Below are positions 5,954 through 6,018 of a stretch of DNA of 6,018 bases, piece by piece. How positions within the stretch are numbered: position 1 is the first letter of the stretch; the number at the start of each line of letters is the position of its first letter. The notes below the pieces were generated by a model that saw only the letters and a list, made by a program, of their open reading frames with translations, had not been told where the DNA came from and ran no database searches. Position numbers and translations under genes: made by a program. Location of the stretch: assembly GCA_023434145.1 (NCBI GenBank), contig JAEYTI010000022.1:1-6018 (forward strand), read 5' to 3'. The DNA comes from Chloroflexota bacterium. Its GTDB lineage: Bacteria; Chloroflexota; Anaerolineae; Anaerolineales; Anaerolineaceae.

Positions 5954-5981
5954 CAGTTTGTTAAGCAGTTGCCAGTTTGTT
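5954..5981. repeat. Two 9-bp direct repeats upstream of the MFS gene
   Basis: CAGTTTGTT occurs at 5954-5962 and again at 5973-5981, 19 bp apart start to start. This is about 61-88 bp upstream of the predicted transporter start, a usual distance for an activator site. Binding by a regulator is inference. Confidence 0.4.
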
Positions 5982-5989
5982 GGTGTGCT

Positions 5990-6018
5990 CTCGTGGAGAA
6001 ACTCCGTTTCTCCACGAG
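5990..6018. repeat. Perfect 13-bp inverted repeat at the right edge of the window
   Basis: CTCGTGGAGAAAC (5990-6002) and GTTTCTCCACGAG (6006-6018) are exact reverse complements around TCC. The second arm ends on the last base of the window, so any longer arm or a T-run beyond is not visible. It could be a terminator for a gene to the right, part of a repeat, or a fold-back end of an assembled contig. Confidence 0.7.

Overview
The window most likely comes from a bacterial chromosome. It opens inside the 5' end of a 16S rRNA gene on the minus strand and then carries a plus-strand cell-envelope gene group and a convergent minus-strand transporter. The rRNA sequence is clearly bacterial. The combination of a long single-pass VanW-domain protein, a LytR-CpsA-Psr protein with a LytR_C tail and two apparently leaderless genes fits Chloroflexota (Anaerolineae-like), but that placement is an inference from gene style; about 79 nt of 16S cannot settle it.

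Layout: 1-79 is the start of 16S rRNA (minus). 80-523 is its leader and promoter region: two tandem sigma70-type promoters (P1 at 495-523, P2 at 370-397), several leader hairpins and a boxA antitermination site. 660-665 is an extended -10 promoter placed so that the VanW-domain gene (673-2583, plus) would be transcribed without a leader. It is followed by a small Trm112-like zinc-ribbon gene (2735-2962) and an LCP-family gene (3041-4480), with no convincing terminator between them, so read-through is plausible. 4481-4726 is a convergent intergenic region with three strong inverted repeats in a row, the last a rho-independent terminator. 4727-5893 (minus) is an MFS transporter whose -10 element again lies 6 nt from its ATG. 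The window ends exactly at the end of a perfect 13-bp inverted repeat.

How the genes may work together: the VanW-domain protein and the LCP protein are both membrane-anchored with large extracytoplasmic domains, and both families are tied to peptidoglycan or to polymers attached to it. The group therefore looks like envelope maintenance placed beside an rRNA operon. The small zinc-ribbon protein and the MFS transporter have no assigned partner or substrate.

The most unusual items are a 24-bp hairpin (4600-4651) that contains a 12-nt exact match to the universal 3' tail of 16S rRNA (anti-Shine-Dalgarno region), the same 8-nt sequence placed at the same distance after both rRNA -10 boxes, and the two leaderless promoters. 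I did not find a clear new multi-gene system.
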